The notes under the pieces were generated by a model. The model had not been told where the DNA came from. It did no database searches and saw nothing but the letters and a program-made list of their open reading frames with translations. The position numbers were made by a program, and so were the translations under genes. A stretch of 64,000 nt of DNA from Pratylenchus scribneri (lineage: Eukaryota > Nematoda > Chromadorea > Rhabditida > Pratylenchidae): positions 1-64,000 of the forward strand of contig JAQSEB010000069.1 of NCBI GenBank assembly GCA_030063045.1, in the 5' to 3' direction. Below are positions 10,338 to 36,866 of this stretch, piece by piece; the first letter of the stretch is position 1, and each line of letters opens with the position of its first letter.

Positions 10338-12995
10338 TCATGTTTCTAGTGGAATTGAAACGGGCCCCGGGACAACCATGACGGTGACTCCATGCAATTT
10401 TTGAATTTTGTTGGGCAAAAACACTTTATAAAACATCATTCGGCAATCATGACGAATTCTGTGGTTCAGCGCCAAATAAATGACTGGAGGAAAGCCATGA
10501 ACATGAAACCTAGTTGAAAAAATAAAAATTTATTTTAATTATTAATTTTTTTTAAAAATAAAAGATAAGACGTATAATGTTAGAAAATTGAATAATGAAC
10601 ATTTTATCATATCTAATAAATTTAATCAAATAGGGTACTTTATTAATAAATTATGTCCTAACTTTAAATAGTAAACTATGCCTAACCCCATATTCCAAAA
10701 ATATGATCCTAAAAATTTTTTTGCTAAATATTGAAAAATAATAATAATGAAAATGAATTAATTTACATAAAATATTTTTGAATTACTTAATAATTTCGCA
10801 TAGAAAAAACATGATTCGAAAAAGGTTTATTTAGCAATATAAAAATTAATGAAAATTTAATAAATTAGGATTCACCAATTTCCATTATCGAAAAATTTTA
10901 AACACCAATTTTTAGTGAAAAATAAAAATTTTTTTTAAAAATGGGGAGAACAAACCACACTATTATAGAAATATTGATTAATGTACATATGTGTTTAAAA
11001 ATGTTTTTTTATATAACAAAAAATATTCTAAGGAAGAAAATTTTAAATCTAATAAAACCCTATTTATTAGTTGACTATTATAATTTAAAAATAAAATTTT
11101 ATAGTTGATTTTTTATCTTTAAAAAAATAATAAAAATATAAGAATAAAAAATGATACCACATAAACTGGGCCATTGTGATCATCCACTGGGGTGGAATGA
11201 TATAATCCATGAAAACATAGATGGAGCAAGCTGTAACATTCATTGTGGAAATTAAAAATACTTGTAAAAATGCCTTTGAAAAATGAAATTAAAAATAAAA
11301 AAATAATAATAAAATTGTCCTTACCTTCTTTTGGGGACCCGGAATGGCTTGGCCCAATCCGAATGAACGCGTTTTGATGCACATTACAATGGCAAATACG
11401 CAATAAAAGAGGGGGGACAAAATGATAACGGCACCATCATGGAAGGCATGCATTGGGAGAACAAATTGACCATCCAAATCAGGTCGATATCCAAAGAACG
11501 GATCACGGGGCCAGGCGAAAATGAGACTCGAGAAGACGACAGGCAGCATGAACATGAGTATATATAAAGAGTAAATTGTACAAAAAGCAAGCCAAATATG
11601 AATTCGAAATCCAGAAAAAAGCTTTCTGGAAATGTTTGGCGACATCAGCTCCAAACAACGGTTAAAAGCCAAAACCTAATAAGATAATAAAATATTAATT
11701 ATAATTCTATATTATTAATAAAAGTGGGGGGTAACTCAGTTTTTTTGTATCTACTTTTTTTGTAGTGTACCGATTTTTCTGAAATTTTGGCCATAGGGAA
11801 TTACAACCGTGGAGCACCGGAACGTCATATTTTTATTTTGACATTCGGCCATATGCGCGAGTTATATGCAAATTAGTGATTTCCCATTATGACTATAGGC
11901 CAATTGGGGGAAGGCTGACGTTATGACTTTTTAGCTCATTGGTAGATAGATGACTTGGGTTAGTGAATGGAGGTCACGGGTTCGAATCCCAGTGGTGGCA
12001 AATGATTTTTTATTTTTCCTTTTTGTTCCCAAATCAAAATAAGATTACCAAATGGCGCCAACGATTCAAATTAGGGTTGAGCCCCGAAGGGGCGAAGAGG
12101 GAGATCGAGCCCCAAAGGGGCGAGATACTAGGCCCGGTGTGGAAATCGCCGAAGGCGATTTCTCTAACCGTAAGTATAACCGTTTAAGCAGCGGCGAAGC
12201 CGCTGGTTTCACTGATATGTTGATAATATTCATTTTTTCGGTTATAGGCTCCGAAATAGAAATTATTGAATATTGTGTATTTTGGGTTCATATTTCTATT
12301 TTCTGATTCTGATTTTATTTATTCTGATTTTTAATTTCTAATTTCCGATTTTTTTATTCTTATTTTCTAATTTCTGGTTTTTTAAATTCTGATTTGTAAT
12401 TTCTGATTTATTTTTATTTCTGATTTATTTTGATATCTAAATTCAAATTTTTAGTTTATTTCAGATCTAAATTCTAATTTATCCTTTGACTCGGTTTTTA
12501 TAATTTTTTTTGGAGAGGAGGGTGGATCGAAAAGTACCCATTTATCAATATATTACTTTAACCCCATAGAATTTACCAAATCAGCGGAGCTTTCAGCAAC
12601 GAACAATGCTAAAATTAAATTGTTTTAATACATCCAAATGATAATTAATTACAGCAAAGACTTGCTCCCATCAAAAAATTAAATACAGGGCTGCTGCAAA
12701 AAACATTGCCATTTAGGCTAAACACAGCATGAGCATAGCCCAATATCCAGAGGATAGCCAAATCAGTAATGCCAATGTAAAAAAGTAATTTGAAGCAGAC
12801 ATTCTCGTCCAAATGCTTCCAAATTGAGATCATGCATGGAATATAGAGAATATAATAAATTGTGCAAAGTATGATCAAGGCCCATGCTTCGGGCACAAAT
12901 TGATGCCTTTGATCGAATGGAATTGAATCCACATCAATTCCAGTGCAATTATAGATGCGAGCCCATTCAGAATGACGAAATATGAACATTTCCAT
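10338..12995 (-). CDS. serpentine chemoreceptor, Srt class (complete)
   Basis: Exons 12995-12653, 12608-12577, 11675-11325, 11273-11158 and 10509-10338 (minus), with phases 1,0,0,2 all matching, give 337 aa, the usual Srt length. The N-terminus has the Srt-type extracellular sequence YNCTGIDVDS, then TM1 (ALIILCTIYYILYIP), TM2 (LLFYIGITDLAILWILG), FCSSP before TM3, and VLAFNRCLELMSP just after TM3. The last exons give TM6 and TM7 (SIYVFMDYIIPPQ; HGFPPVIYLALNHRIR). The start follows CCAATAG, a likely spliced-leader acceptor. Srt proteins are nematode G-protein-coupled chemoreceptors, usually in sensory cilia; the ligand is unknown. Intron 2 (900 bp) contains a tRNA-like sequence and GC-rich hairpins. 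The family call rests on remembered family features, not on a search. Confidence 0.85.
11921..11999 (+). tRNA. tRNA-like sequence, probably a pseudo-tRNA or SINE head
   Basis: An A-box-like TAGCTCATTGG (11932-11942) and a perfect B box GGTTCGAATCC (11979-11989) are in the right order. A weak acceptor stem (TTATGAC against GTGGTGG, with wobble pairs and one mismatch) and a possible GGG anticodon can be drawn. The D stem is broken and the T stem has only three good pairs, so a working tRNA is unlikely. It is followed by a T-rich stretch and then the hairpin cluster at 12081-12205, as in tRNA-derived SINEs. Confidence 0.4.
12081..12205. repeat. cluster of four GAA/AAA-capped hairpins
   Basis: Four perfect hairpins lie within 125 bp: GCCCC-GAA-GGGGC (12081-12093), GCCCC-AAA-GGGGC (12109-12121), GAAATCGCC-GAA-GGCGATTTC (12142-12162) and CAGCGGC-GAA-GCCGCTG (12189-12205). 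Stem sequences differ while the three-base cap is kept, and the block is GC-rich in an AT-rich intron. Similar structures occur at 26.6-26.95 kb and 47.7 kb. Probably a repeat family; possibly a structured RNA. Confidence 0.65.
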
Positions 12996-13170
12996 TTTTT
13001 CTATTGGACAAAATAAATGATAATCAAATTAATTTAAACGATGTAAAGGCTCTCACATAAGAATAATAGCTATTAAACAGGAAATAAAGAAACCAAATTC
13101 AACTAACTTACTAATATCCAATCCAACTATTACTAACTGATGAGCCATCAACTTCGACTCCATTTTAATT

Positions 13171-13545
13171 AGAGTTGGACAAAGTCGGTCAACCGAACCG
13201 TATCGAGGCATTTTTTATGCCAAAAATCGAACCGAAAACGGCGGTCAGAAAACCGAAAATCAAAAGTCCAAACCGATCGATTTTTTGGTTTTTGTAATTT
13301 TTGGTTAAAATTTTACCTAATGTGGCCATCTTTAGTTAAAATTTTCCCTAGCGGTCATTTTTTCTTAAGATATTTTCTTTCTGTTTTTGGATCATTTTTG
13401 GCTAAAAATATTTTCCCTGGCGAAGTCATTTTTTGTCTGATTTTTGCCTTATAGGGCCATCTTTGCCTTAAATTTTAATTTGTAGGACAATTTTTGGGTC
13501 TATTTTTCCGCGCAAGGCCATTTTAACTGAAATTTTTCTTAGAAG
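13171..13545. repeat. diverged copy of the AACCGAA / TTTTTGG-TTAAAATTTT repeat
   Basis: Begins with TTGGACAAAGTCGGTCAACCGAACC, then AACCGAAAA-type motifs, then degenerate units of about 45 bp of the form GCCATTTTTGGTTAAAATTTTCCCTA. It shares both parts with the 820 bp hAT-like element at 22841-23660. No second terminal repeat is visible, so this is a truncated or rearranged copy. It lies upstream of the Srt gene. Confidence 0.6.
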
Positions 13546-13722
13546 GCGGTTTAGCTTTCAAAAGATTTATAATTTCCAAGATTGGCAATTGCTTTGCAGT
13601 GCTATTGCTAAAAAAATGGAAATGCGTACTGAAATGACCATAATGAAGAGAAAATATGACAGCTTCAAATTGTCCATTTCCTTTACAAACTTCCTCAAAA
13701 TTTTCCATTATCCCACAAATAC

Positions 13723-13809
13723 CTCAATTTTACGTCCGCCGCATTGTGTGGTCCCTTTGGATTTGGGTGGAAGGCATTTGCGCAAGGATTTGAGACAATT
13801 TGGTTTGGA
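13723..13809 (-). CDS. exon-like open segment with three cysteines (weak)
   Basis: On the minus strand 29 open codons read SKPNCLKSLRKCLPP, continue with TTQCGGRKIE, and end at GAG|GTATTT, a possible donor. The Cys spacing and composition look coding, but I find no matching acceptor or neighbouring exon, and the next genes on this strand are complete or start far away. It may be a gene fragment. Confidence 0.2.
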
Positions 13810-14586
13810 TTGAAAAAAATGATTATGATGATTGAAGGAAGGGGATTGAAGGAAATGTGAACGGAAACGGAGAATTGCTGTGGGGCTGATGGGTATAATT
13901 AGCCGTGACGAAATTTATGTTGGGGCAACAAAATTGTAATCGGAAAATGGAATTAAAATTGGAAATGGGAACAATTATTAAAGGTTTTATTACGTAAAAA
14001 TTTCCACCAAAAATACTTTTGGTTCCCTTTGCCTTTTCTTGGTAAAAGTCGACATTATTTTACTAAGATGGCAAGTGAAGAAATAAATGTCGGATTTGAA
14101 TTCTGCATCAATTTTTACCATAGAAAATGGGTTTTTAAATTTTTTTTATTTATAGTCCAGGATTCTTTAGGATTGCCAAAATTAGCATACATATTTGGTT
14201 AATTAAAGAGAAAATTTATTCAAATAAATGTGAAAAAATATACAAATGGTTTTTGATTTTTTAATGCAAAGCGAATCAGAAAAAAATTTGCACTTTTCCG
14301 AGCATTTTTAATGGCATTGAATAAAATTCAAAAAGAAAATATTATTAGTGAAATATTTGGGGATTGAATGGCCATTTTTTGATGGGATAAAAATACAATA
14401 AATTATTAATTTAATAGTTGGTTAAAATGGAGCGAATGAAAAATTAAGGTTTTTTATTAGGGAACCTGAATTTATTTGATGAAGAAAATTTTTCAAAAAA
14501 AAATGAGCCGTTACTTTTAAGTGAAAAAAAAGAAAAGATTCGAAAAAAAATTAATTTAAAAATAATAAATTTATTCTTTCTATTAT

Positions 14587-30149
<15,563 letters not shown>

Positions 30150-31073
30150 CTAGGACAAAAAATTAATAAAAAATTATTTATAATTAAATTAAGATTTTCT
30201 CGCTTTTCTCACATAAATAAATTTTATCCCATTAATAAACAAATTTAGAATTTTTTGAATTAAATTATTTTTTATTTTTTAAGATCATTTTTTTTATTCA
30301 TTTAGAAGAATTTATTTTTTTATTACTTTTTAGCTTCAAATTGTTTATGGGTTTAAATTAAATTTACTAATTTTGAAATTGTTAAACAAACAATTTTAGT
30401 AATTTATTCCAAAAATAAAAATACATTTTCAATTTGACAAAGATCAATATTAAACTTGAAATAATCATCACTTTTTTAACTTCCGATTAAAAATATATTA
30501 GTAAATAACTGGATTGCCCTTGGGAAATTTTGTTTTTCTGTCTGTGAGCCACACAGAGATTGACGTCAATCAATGTGCGCGAATGGACCATTACCAAAAA
30601 TGCATCTTCCGCATTTTGTTCAATAAAATGAATCTAAAATCACACACACTTTGTCTGGTTTAAAGAGGACAAATTTTTGTTTGTTTCCTTTTTAAACCTA
30701 AATTATGCGATCAATTTTTTCGAAATTCTATTTTTTAAAATAAAAAATATTTTTTAAATAGTATTTTCTCAAGAAATTTAAGTTCAGTTCACCCAAAAAT
30801 ATTTTCTAATAAGACCCGATTCCTAAAAATGTAAAATAGCCAATTAGGATTTTTTGAGCTATCTAATAAAGAATAAAATAAGCCATTCTATTCGTAACCA
30901 ATCCTATTAGTTTGTAAGCAAAAATTAGTGCTCTAATTTATGATTCAGTTAATCTTAATCATTCCTAAATTAAATTTTTGCATCAGAATTTTTCATTTCT
31001 TACTTCTTTATCATATAATCAAATCATAACCCGTTTAAATAATAATTTTACATTTAAAATTCAGATACTAAAA
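30150..31073. other. intergenic or intron sequence between ABC exon and small-gene cluster
   Basis: No minus-strand frame carries the missing Walker A or TMD1 of the ABC gene. From about 30500 the sequence resembles the upstream regions of the genes at 32930 and 34469 (GAAATTTTGTTT, then TGACGTCAATC.ATGTGC), so it is read as the promoter region of the gene at 31074. Confidence 0.5.
30561..30568. promoter_or_regulatory. palindrome TGACGTCA, 513 bp upstream of gene at 31074
   Basis: Perfect cAMP-response-element type palindrome in the conserved context TGACGTCAATCAATGTGCGC. An equivalent site is at 32393-32400. Binding is inferred from the consensus only. Confidence 0.4.
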
Positions 31074-31873
31074 ATGAATTTAACAACAACCATGTTGACC
31101 ATATTTTCATTCATATTCACTTTTTTGCTCGCGGATAATTTTTGCGAAGCCAGAGGCGGAGGTCATGGCGGTGGAGGCCATGGAGGTGGCGGACATGGAG
31201 GCCGAGGGCATGGATTCGGCCATGGATGGGGTGGCTGGCATGGAGGATCTGGATGTGAGAAAATTTTACATAATTAAATTTAAATTTGAAAATAATGAAA
31301 AAAATTTTTACTATCAAAATTCCTTAACCATTCAAATTTCTGTTTAAAAATCAAAAATACACAGAAATATATAAGATTTCTCAATTTTTTTTTAAAAAAT
31401 TCATAGTAACATGAAACTTTTAAATAAATTTTATTTCTTAAATATAAAAAAAGGCTAAATTATGGAGGAAACTTTTGCTTTCCAGTGGTACTGGTATTTA
31501 ATTTTCGGATAAATTAATATCTCGCTGATTTGTGTGCAAAAAAACTAATAAATAAATATTGAATCTTCCCATATTGAAAAGAACTAAAATTAATAATTAT
31601 TTAATTTAAATTAATTATTATTATTAATAAATATTGAATCGTCCCATATTGAAAAGAACTAAGATTAATAATTATTTAATTTAAATTAATTTTAATATTT
31701 TTTATTCAGCTTCTGGCCATGGTTCATCGGGCTCATCAGCAGGAAATGATAAAGATTGGCCAAATTGGATTTCTTTCGTCTTCGCCATATTTGTATTTTC
31801 CACTTTACTCTTATATTGTATTTATCCTTTATGGCGATGTAATAAAAAAACAACACCAACAGAAAATGTATGA
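31074..31873 (+). CDS. Gly/His-rich single-pass membrane protein 1
   Basis: Exons 31074-31254 and 31710-31873, phase 1 (GGAT|GTGAGA ... TTTATTCAG|CT), 114 aa. AAATTCAG 8-14 nt before the ATG is a likely spliced-leader acceptor. Exon 1 gives a signal peptide (MNLTTTMLTIFSFIFTFLLA) cleaved near FCEA, then GGGHGGGGHGGGGHGG-type repeats. Exon 2 gives a Ser/Gly linker, one membrane helix (WISFVFAIFVFSTLLLYCIY) and a short basic tail ending PTENV. First member of a cluster with 32930, 34469, 37395 and 39306, which share the MNLTT signal, the intron position and the layout. Gly/His repeats could bind metal. Function unknown. Confidence 0.75.
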
Positions 31874-32392
31874 ATAGAATTTAAAAAATGCAATAAAAAT
31901 CATCAATTATTTGACGGCATCGAAGAAAAAGAAGATGGAAATCTGACATGAAGAAGAAGGACAATATTAATTGAATCGAAACGGAAGAAAAATATGAAAA
32001 AAATTGTGATGATTAATATTTAAATTGATTATTTACTGTTTAATTAATAAATTAAAATTTTTTTTGATTAAAATTTCGTAGAACAGCTTCAATACTAAAA
32101 TGGGAACGGTGCAAAAAAGGCGCCAGAATTTCCGAATTTTGCCTCAAGTTAAAATCATTCTACTATATGGCCTCTGAAGGAAATATGTAAATGTAAAAAA
32201 TTTTTTGTTAAATTAGCCAATCAATAAATTCTGGTAAAAACCAAGCTTTACATATCATTTATTTTAAAAACGATACAAATTATTTTCCAATAAGATGACT
32301 ATTAGATTGATCCAATTATTACACTTTTTCTATTTTCAATAAATTTTAGACCCGGAAATTTTGTTTACCTTTTTTGGGTCGCGCACAATTAT
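31874..32392. other. spacer between small genes
   Basis: 3' region of the gene at 31074 and upstream region of the gene at 32930. No open frame or repeat I can support. Confidence 0.4.
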
Positions 32393-32400
32393 TGACGTCA
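32393..32400. promoter_or_regulatory. palindrome TGACGTCA, 537 bp upstream of gene at 32930
   Basis: Context TTGACGTCAATCGATGTGC closely matches the site at 30561-30568. A decayed relative (ATATCAATCGATGCATAAAAC) lies about 300 bp upstream of both copies of the 34469/39306 gene. Suggests shared control of the cluster (inference). Confidence 0.4.
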
Positions 32401-32929
32401 ATCGATGTGCACAATCGATCGATCGCTGATACTTCCGTCTTCCCAATGTTACAACAAATTGCGCCAAAATTAAGAACACAATATAAAAATAAGTTTAAAT
32501 TCCTTCACAGTTTAAATTTAGGATATCAATTTTTACCCAATATTTTTTTTCTTTATAATTCCAGAGATAATTTTAGATAAAATTAAATTTACAATTTATT
32601 TATTAATTTTGTTTTAAATATGAATAATTCTTTTTTGACTTTAATGATTATATTCTAAAGCAAGTTTAATCAATTTATCTAGATTTTCCGTCAAAAATTA
32701 TTTCAAATTTAAACATTGTTTTGATTTTAAAAGCTTTCGGAATGTTAATTAAAACAAAATTTAAAAAACATACCAAAGATAAAAAAATTTCCGTAACATC
32801 CCCGATAATAAAGAATGAAATAAATTACACCCAAATCGCTTAAAATTTGATTTTTGATGTACAATATATTCGTATAGTATCTGAAAATCAACCGATTAGA
32901 AAATTTCATATTTATTTTAAAATTTAGAT

Positions 32930-33429
32930 ATGAATTTAACAAAAATAATTTTGGTTATATTTTCAATAGTGTTATATTTTTGCTTACGAATAATTGTTAT
33001 GATTGTGAAGCAAGAAATGGGGGATGAGTACGACTATGGCGATAGAGGCCATGGCATTTCAGAACATTCCTATGGTAGAAATGGATCGAGTGGTGGATTG
33101 TCAAGCGGTAGTTCACATGGATGTTAGCAGATTTTTGATAATAAAAAATATCAATTTAATTTAATTAATAATATTTTATTTAAGATTAATTTTTTATTTT
33201 AATTATAATTAATTTTTAATATTTTTAAATAGTTTCTACTGGCTCTGGCCTCAATTCATCTTCTCCTTCAAATAATAATAAAGAATTTGACTGGATTGAA
33301 TTCATCTCCTTAATTTATGTTGCCATTGTCATCATATATTTTGTGTATTCTTGGTGGCGTTATTGTTCTAGGACCGACAATACACAAATTTCTCCATCAT
33401 TTATCGATTCAACGGCGGATCAAGTCTGA
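32930..33429 (+). CDS. single-pass membrane protein of the MNLT cluster, frame-shifted N-terminus
   Basis: Exons 32930-33122 and 33233-33429, phase 1 (GGAT|GTTAGC ... TTTAAATAG|TT), 129 aa. Compared with its relative at 37395 the reading frame slips one base inside the signal-peptide codons. The family end CEA is lost and the protein reads LRIIVMIVKQEMGDEYDYG instead, yet the frame stays open and recovers Gly/Ser/His-rich sequence (GDRGHGISEHSYG, SSGGLSSGSSHG). Exon 2 keeps the membrane helix (FISLIYVAIVIIYFVYSWW) and a tail with QISPSFIDSTADQ, matching QIDQPLIDSTRD of the 34469 gene. The product may be a signal anchor rather than a cleaved protein. Confidence 0.65.
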
Positions 33430-34468
33430 TCGAGCCTTGTCAAATTTTACACTTTATCCCCCCTAAAGCCAAAATACATCCAATCATTTATGTCATTTCC
33501 TTCCAAATAATTTCATAAAATTTATAGTAAAATTCCAAATCGATTAAAAGTTTAAAAATATTTTTAAAATATTTCAATTTATAGAAATCTGATATTCAAT
33601 TGTATAAAATTTTGGATGATTTTATATAACCTTTTATCTGGTATAAAAATAAAAATAACCACAAAGTTATAATAAAATTGTTAATTTTAATTTTAGCCAA
33701 AATTTATAAACAAAAAATTAATTATAAATGGGCTAGCAATCTTTTGGCCATAACTCGTTAAATATCCAACATTGGCTTATATTTTTAATCTTATTATAAT
33801 CTATTTTAATCCAGTAAAATGCTTTATAAAATAAACCAATATTTTTATTACAATCCAAATTAGAGAGTTTCGACCCTAATTTTTATACACAAGCTAACAC
33901 AATAATGTGAATTTTGTTATAAAATTATTTACTGGAAAATTAATTGGTTTTATTCATCTTACTCTTTATTAAAAAAAATATAAATTTCGCTAATCATGAA
34001 TTTGACAAAAAATTAGTAATTTTTCTGAAAATAAAAATCTATATTGGACAAAAGATAATTTGACATATTCTTTTTTTTTTACTTAAAATAAGGAAAGAAA
34101 AAATTAGTAAAAATGTTTATTTATGTCTGGGAAGAGTCGCGCCAAATATTAATATTAATATCAATCGATGCATAAAACTTACCAAACAATAAACATCATC
34201 CGCATATGTGAAAAACAGAAAATTTTTATTTCCCCTCTACCTTAAAAATAAATGAAAAATTATGTCCAAAAAATAGTGCAGCTATTTTTTATCAAATCCG
34301 CCCAACCTAAAATAAAAAGTTGGTCAAGTTTAGTCTTAAAAGCAAGTAGATAGCTCTGTGGAGGGCTAATTTATCCGGTATGAAAATAATTTTTTCCATC
34401 AAAATTATATCAAAAATTAATAAGTAATTTGCTATTTAAATAATAGGAAGTTAAAATATTTAATTAAA
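33430..34468. other. spacer, duplicated at 38290-39305
   Basis: Untranslated or promoter sequence of the cluster, about 1 kb, near-identical in the second unit apart from small indels. Contains TCTGGGAAGAGTCGCGCC and ATCAATCGATGC, echoing the upstream regions of the other members. No gene seen. Confidence 0.5.
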
Positions 34469-34864
34469 ATGAATTTAACAACAATTTTGGCAATAATTTT
34501 ATTGATAACTTCATTTTTGCTTACCGATTATTATTGTGAGGCAAAGAGTAGCAGCGGAAGCCGGGGCGGAAGCAGTGCACGTTCCAGCAGTGGAAGTAGA
34601 GGACAAGGTAATTTTGGTAGATGGTCATCAGGCAATGGCTGGCATCCAGTATGTAAGAAAATTTAAAAAAATTAATTATTTTAAATAAAAAAAATATTAA
34701 ATTAAGATGCCTTCTGGAGTTTCATCATCCTCATAATACTTCTTTACATTCTTCTTTTATATTGTTTTTGCCATTGGTTGTTGACCGGCGACGAAAAAAA
34801 TCGAGTTGTAAACGGACAAATTGATCAGCCATTAATCGATTCAACACGGGATCGAAGAATGTGA
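34469..34864 (+). CDS. Gly/Ser-rich single-pass membrane protein, copy a
   Basis: Exons 34469-34652 and 34707-34864, phase 1 (AGTAT|GTAAGA ... AAATTAAG|AT), intron only 54 bp, 113 aa. Signal peptide MNLTTILAIILLITSFLL cleaved near YYCEA, then a Ser/Gly/Arg ectodomain (SSSGSRGGSSARSSSGSRG), a membrane helix (FWSFIILIILLYILLLYCF) and a tail QPLIDSTRDRRM. Arg between Ser/Gly replaces the His of the gene at 31074. An almost identical second copy is at 39306. Function unknown. Confidence 0.75.
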
Positions 34865-35004
34865 TTATTACGATGAAAAAATTCACAAATTATCCCTGAA
34901 ATAAATTCTAATCACTTTGTCTTTTTCCTTCTCTGGTTATATTCATGAAATTTATTATAAAAAATGAATTAAAAGTCCAGAGGAATTTTAATAAATATCT
35001 CATT

Positions 35005-35200
35005 TTATGGCACTAGGATAATCTCTTCAAATTTATCCTCCACAAATAATGAACCAGCATGAATTGGTACCACCATTTTCCGCACCCTCTTAATGGGTCT
35101 TATGATTGGGCTTTCATCCATACTTGGAATTTTGATGATCGAATGTTACAATATTCCTGTGGGAATCAAAATCAACATGGCATCGCATCGCATTGGAAGG
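35005..35200 (-). pseudogene. coding-like minus-strand fragment with one in-frame stop, copy a
   Basis: Minus strand, ending at TAA 35007-35005. A frame after TTTAGTAG reads LPMRCDAMLILIPTGIL, a stop, then a protein-like stretch including IIKIPSMDESPIIRPIKRV and FVEDKFEEIILVP. It is more protein-like than the opposite-strand frame. It may be the last exon of a degenerate gene. The same stretch, stop included, recurs at 39842-40037. Confidence 0.3.
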
Positions 35201-35686
35201 CTACTAAATATCCATCAATGCTATTAAGGATTAAATATCAAAATAAAATTTTTTGTTGCCTAAACAATTTCCTCGGGCAAATTTTTTTTAAAAATTTTTG
35301 GAGTGTCTCTGAGGGATTAAAAAACTTATAAATATGGGAAATATTAGAATATTTAATAGTCATTCACCATAAATTTTTTTATACAGCAGTATAAATAGTT
35401 ATATAACTAATTTATTTAAAATTAAAAAATGTAAAATAAGTAATTTTTCTTCAAAAACTCGGTAAAATTATAACTACTTTAAAGTTTCTGTATTTCATTT
35501 AAAAAAAATGTTAAACTTCAGCAGAGGTCGCTTTATGATTTTCAGTGGTTAACTCGCTAATGATCTATATTAGACAAAAATAATGATCCCATATCAATAA
35601 AAATATTCTACATTTTTTCAATATACATTTTAAAAATTCAAAGCCATTTTTTTTAGAGCATCAGTAAAAAGTACTTTTCATTTATC

Positions 35687-36866
35687 ATGAATATCGAGAA
35701 TATCTCTCATCATCAGAATTTGTGCGATCTAATTGATTTGAGACCGGATTTTATTTGTCAGGAAAATATGCTAGAAGAATTGAGGAATTTAAAGGTAAAT
35801 ATTTTAAATTAATAATATTAATTTATTAAAAATAATATTTAATTGAATTAATTTTTTAAATAATGAAGAAAAAATGTTGAAATATAGCTAAAAATTTAGA
35901 ACGAATTTTTGGCAATTTTAAAAATCTCTAGTTTTCTGTTTCAGTTTTCCGGTTTTTTGGTTTATTTATAAAATAAAGAAAAAATGTAAAAAATTTCACC
36001 ATGAAAAAATGGCAAGATAAAATTTTGCCAAAATACGATTTTTGCAATTAAAATCAAAATCGGAAAACTATACGGTTTTGACTTTTGCTTTTATTTTTTT
36101 TGCTAAGCTGAATTATCGGTTTTTGTTTTTAACAAATAGAGAATAGACTGAATCGATTAATCTACCGAGTTTAAAATTTAGAAATAATTTAAAATAAAGT
36201 CAAATTGAATAAATCAAATTCGAAATTCCTATCTAATATGCCAGTATATCAAAATTTGATTTCTATATTTTAAACAATTTATCCCATTGCTGTCATTTTA
36301 TTTCTCATTAAAAATATTCTTATACATTTTTATTTTTTCAGTCCGATTTGCTTATTTTAACAAAGGAAATGAAAAATATCAAAATGGCACGTAAAATAGA
36401 TATAGAGGAAATGAACAATATTAAAATATCCAACAAGATGGATTTAGATGAAATTGGCATAAAATTTAGCAATAAAATGACGACAATGAATTTTATGATT
36501 AATCAGGTGAGGATAGGGAAGGGACAATTCGAATTCGAATACAATGCAATAGGAAAGCGATATAACATTTTTATACCTAAAATTTCCTCTGTAAATTGAC
36601 TATTTTATTTATTAAATTACATCAATCTTTTAAATACATATATGTCTTTAGGTTAATTAAACCTAAATTTTTACCAATTTTTTAGAAATTCAAAAATAAA
36701 TTAAGCCAATTTAAATAGGTTTTTAAAAAAATAAGTATAAGTCGATTTAAAGGAAATTTTATATTTTTTTTTTATATTCCTTTATCAGCTGTTACCAAAA
36801 TCTTTGATTATTGCTTTAATTCTCCTTTTTAGAAACAAAAGGAACACACTGAAGCGAATGAACAAA
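35687..36866 (+). pseudogene. truncated copy of the coiled-coil gene
   Basis: Exons 1 and 2 (35687-35794, 36342-36506) equal those of the intact gene at 40524. Exon 3 begins at 36833 after CTTTTTAG and is cut after EHTEANEQ by the duplication junction at 36866. It retains start codon and splice sites, so it could yield a short N-terminal product of about 100 aa that runs into unrelated sequence. Confidence 0.75.

Larger units (their letters stand above)
32448..36866 (+). repeat. tandem duplication, unit 1
   Basis: Starts at GTTACAACAAATTGCGCC and ends at GAATGAACAAA, where sequence homologous to its own start begins again (36867). Contains the genes at 32930 and 34469 and the first part of the coiled-coil gene. 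From about 33700 onward it is nearly identical to unit 2 (offset 4837 bp), with a handful of base changes. The segment around the genes at 32930/37395 is far more diverged. Confidence 0.85.

Noticed and set aside
10156..10404. 82-codon + strand frame
   Set aside because: Opposite-strand shadow of the last Srt exon (10509-10338).
35059..35331. 90-codon + frame, duplicated at 39896
   Set aside because: Conservation is explained by the recent segment duplication. The opposite strand reads more like protein.
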